NCBI RefSeq assembly: GCF_027923545.1
Contig: NZ_BROH01000001.1
Span: 124,001 to 188,000 of the forward strand
Length of the DNA stretch: 64,000 nucleotides
Source of the DNA: Sinisalibacter aestuarii
Lineage (GTDB): Bacteria > Pseudomonadota > Alphaproteobacteria > Rhodobacterales > Rhodobacteraceae
Direction: 5' to 3'
The position numbers and the translations under genes were made by a program. Shown here piece after piece: positions 62,244-64,000 of the stretch; position 1 is the stretch's first letter, and the number at the start of each line of letters is the position of its first letter. The notes below the pieces were generated by a model. That model made no database searches and was not told the DNA's origin. It saw nothing but the letters and a program-made list of their open reading frames with translations.

Positions 62244-62626
62244 ACATCAAGCAAGCCGCCGAGGCGTCGGGCCTGCCACCGAAAACGATCCGCTATTACG
62301 AGCAGATCGGCCTTATCAAACCCGCCCGAAGCGCCAACAGTTACCGCGATTTCAGCGAAACGGACGTGCATAACCTCGCCTTCATCGCGCGGGCCCGGGC
62401 GCTCGGGTTTTCCATCGAGGATTGCCGCGCGCTGCTGGCGCTCTACGAAGACAAGTCGCGCGCGTCGGCGGATGTGAAGGCCATCGCCCAGCGCCATCTC
62501 GACGAGATCGAGGCCAAGATCCTCCAGCTCGCCGAGATGCGCGACACGCTGTCGGCGCTGGTGCTGGCCTGCCGGGGCAATCACCGGCCCGATTGCCCGA
62601 TCCTCGCCAGCATGAGCGGCGACTGA
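62240..62626 (+). CDS. cueR: Copper-responsive MerR-family activator CueR
   Basis: 128 residues. The winged helix-turn-helix is MNIKQAAEASGLPPKTIRYY with the wing IGLIKPARSANSYRDF, then a dimerisation helix and the metal loop CRGNHRPDC, whose Cys-X7-Cys spacing is that of CueR. Cu(I) binding turns CueR from repressor to activator by untwisting the long-spacer promoter. It overlaps the copA stop and is made with the pump it controls, an autoregulatory circuit. Confidence 0.9.
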   Translation: MNIKQAAEASGLPPKTIRYYEQIGLIKPARSANSYRDFSETDVHNLAFIARARALGFSIEDCRALLALYEDKSRASADVKAIAQRHLDEIEAKILQLAEMRDTLSALVLACRGNHRPDCPILASMSGD

Positions 62627-62739
62627 GCCGCGCCCGCGCCCCGCCACAGCGCATACACGAACTTGGCCAACCCCATTTCCTCGCGGGGCGGTTTCGGTTA
62701 AGATGCCGCAAAACGATAAAACAAAAGATGCGAGGGGCT

Positions 62740-63324
62740 ATGAGCAGACTTCTTCGCACAATCGCAATTCTGTTGCTTGTCGCCTCATGTGGCGGCAGCG
62801 ATTTCCGGGCGCCGCGCAACCTCGACGACGCCTGTTCGATTGTGCAGCAAAGGCCGAAATATCTGAAGGCCATGGAGCGGACCGAGCGCAAATGGGATGT
62901 GCCGGTGCCGGTTCAGATGGCCATCATCTATCAGGAATCGAAATTCATCGGCAACAACCGCACACCGATGCGCTATGCGCTCGGCGTGATTCCCATGGGC
63001 CGCCAAAGCTCGGCCTACGGCTATGCGCAGGCACTGGACGGCACCTGGGACGAATATCAGCGATCCGAAGGCAGCCGCTTTTCCGAACGCGACGATATCC
63101 GCGACGCCACCGATTTCATGGGCTGGTACATGACCCAGACCACAGCCGAGACCGGCGTGCCGGTGCATGACGCGCGTAACCAGTACCTCGCCTATCACGA
63201 GGGCCGCACCGGCTATAACCGGGGCAGCCACAACTCGAAGGCATGGCTCTTGCGGATCGCCGACGAGGTGCAGGCGCGGGCGGTGATGTATGACCAGCAG
63301 TTGAGGCTCTGCGGCAAACGATAA
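62740..63324 (+). CDS. Lipoprotein, lytic-transglycosylase-like
   Basis: 194 residues from an ATG preceded by GAGGGG. The lipobox LLVASC gives a lipid-anchored N-terminus. The mature domain resembles SLT-type transglycosylases: VPVPVQMAIIYQESKF (catalytic Glu after IYQ), SAYGYAQALDGTWDEYQ, and the end YHEGRTGYNRGSHNSKAWLL. It would cleave the murein glycan strand at the membrane face. It sits alone between cueR and the amidase gene with no obvious partner. Confidence 0.8.
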   Translation: MSRLLRTIAILLLVASCGGSDFRAPRNLDDACSIVQQRPKYLKAMERTERKWDVPVPVQMAIIYQESKFIGNNRTPMRYALGVIPMGRQSSAYGYAQALDGTWDEYQRSEGSRFSERDDIRDATDFMGWYMTQTTAETGVPVHDARNQYLAYHEGRTGYNRGSHNSKAWLLRIADEVQARAVMYDQQLRLCGKR

Positions 63325-63377
63325 GGCGTTGTGCCGCGCAGGGTCCGCCGATACCGTCGGCCAAAACGGAGGCGGCG

Positions 63378-64000
63378 ATGGCGGACAAGTGGCTGTGGAT
63401 GAGCGCGGGTGCGCTCGGGCGCGGGATCGCTGCGGGCGAGATTGACCCTGTCGATCTCGCCACGGTCTATTTCAGCGCGATCAAGGCCCATCCGCTGCGC
63501 GACCGCATCTATGCACGGCTCACCGAGGCGCGTGGCATGGCGGAGGCCGAAGCCGCCGCGCTCCGGGCGAAGGCGGGCACACGGCGCGGGCCGCTCGACG
63601 GCGTGCCGGTGAGCTGGAAAGACCTGTTCGATACGGCCGGCATCGCCACCGAAGCCGGTTCGGCCATGCTGAAGGGCCGGGTGCCGGATAGCGATGCCGA
63701 CGTGGTCGCCAATGCCACGGCAATGGGGCTGGTGGGCCTTGGCAAGACCCATATGTCGGAGCTGGCCTTCTCCGGCCTCGGGCTGAACCCGGTGACCGAA
63801 ACCCCGCCTTGCGTGAACGATCCCGATGCCGTGCCCGGCGGCTCCTCTTCCGGCGCCGCCGCCTCGGTGGCCTTCGGGCTGGCCCCGGCTGGCATGGGGT
63901 CCGACACCGGTGGTTCGGTGCGCATCCCGTCGGCATGGAACGATCTGGTGGGGCTCAAGACCACCTCCGGGCGGCTCTCGCTCAGGGGCGTGGTGCCGCT
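63378..64000 (+). CDS. Amidase signature family protein, N-terminal part (gene runs past the window)
   Basis: At least 207 residues are seen; the frame is open at base 64000. The ATG follows GGAGG by six bases. The amidase triad is present: catalytic Lys in VSWKDLFDTAG, the cis-Ser in PGGSSSGAAASVA, and the nucleophilic Ser in GSDTGGSVRIPS. Members hydrolyse varied amides (glutamyl-tRNA, indoleacetamide, aryl amides); the substrate is unknown here. The N-terminal WLWMSAGALGRGIAAGEIDP is a usual opening. Cytosolic. Confidence 0.88.
   Translation, partial: MADKWLWMSAGALGRGIAAGEIDPVDLATVYFSAIKAHPLRDRIYARLTEARGMAEAEAAALRAKAGTRRGPLDGVPVSWKDLFDTAGIATEAGSAMLKGRVPDSDADVVANATAMGLVGLGKTHMSELAFSGLGLNPVTETPPCVNDPDAVPGGSSSGAAASVAFGLAPAGMGSDTGGSVRIPSAWNDLVGLKTTSGRLSLRGVVP

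Overview
The window is 64 kb of GC-rich, densely coding chromosome from an alphaproteobacterium, most likely Rhodobacterales (Roseobacter/Rhodobacter group). The grounds are the CcrM-type GANTC methyltransferase, Hint_2 proteins, an IalB-type secreted protein, a rhizobial-type asparaginase, a GCS2-type glutamate-cysteine ligase, a pyrB...pyrC cluster containing a dihydroorotase-like protein without metal ligands, and many short ATGA-overlapping operons. Nearly all of it reads as ordinary core chromosome. I see no insertion sequence, prophage, CRISPR array, rRNA or replication origin. One tRNA gene (Arg, anticodon CCT) is present.

Layout. 1-4.4 kb: two tandem Hint_2 genes, then two paralogous lipoproteins (1441 and 3726) bracketing a minus-strand nnrU/HAD-phosphatase/small-protein operon. 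4.4-5.7 kb: a CobW-type zinc GTPase behind a perfect Zur-like palindrome. 5.7-11.5 kb: dapD, a LOG-family protein, a ribbon-helix-helix protein, rlmN, ialB and an asparaginase. 11.8-19.3 kb: a thioredoxin-TPR/Lon-substrate-domain/Trm112 operon, rppH, a NlpC/P60 peptidase plus M17 aminopeptidase operon, a beta-carbonic anhydrase, and an acyltransferase-CDP-diglyceride synthase pair. 19.35-20.75 kb: five small same-strand genes that form a duplicated module of unrecognised small basic proteins; this is the best candidate here for something undescribed. 21-28.9 kb: a MuiA-like protein, asd, rhlE with a 364-base upstream gap, a divergent MFS/MarR pair, an AlgH-family protein and a DsbD-alpha-like protein. 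28.9-35.8 kb: an RND pump (permease plus adaptor), then moaB, a phosphoesterase and an uracil-DNA glycosylase. 35.9-41.1 kb: a plus-strand pyrB - four small membrane/PH-like genes - pyrC run, then plsY. 41.2-47.9 kb: a DUF805 protein, gshA, an enoyl-CoA-hydratase-like protein with an SDR, pmbA with cysQ, and a GntR-like LacI repressor with a matching operator. 48-53.6 kb: tRNA-Arg, an ATP-grasp protein, a membrane-anchored winged-helix regulator, rnhB, and ccrM with three GANTC sites in its leader and a strong terminator. 53.6-59.4 kb: alkB, mutY, a DciA-like protein, a DsbA-like protein, and an lpxK-waaA pair in which both enzymes depart from their family motifs. 59.4-64 kb: a copper unit (metallochaperone, copA, cueR, CueR-type promoter), a lipoprotein lytic transglycosylase, and an amidase cut off by the window end.

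Working together: the copper unit is self-contained (the sensor is co-transcribed with the pump it activates). ccrM leader sites suggest feedback by its own methylation. The Zur box couples the GTPase to zinc starvation. dapD and asd both serve lysine/diaminopimelate synthesis, and plsY, the PlsC-like protein and the CdsA-like protein serve phospholipid synthesis, though they lie in separate operons. Start codons were chosen from Shine-Dalgarno spacing; GTG and TTG starts are common here.
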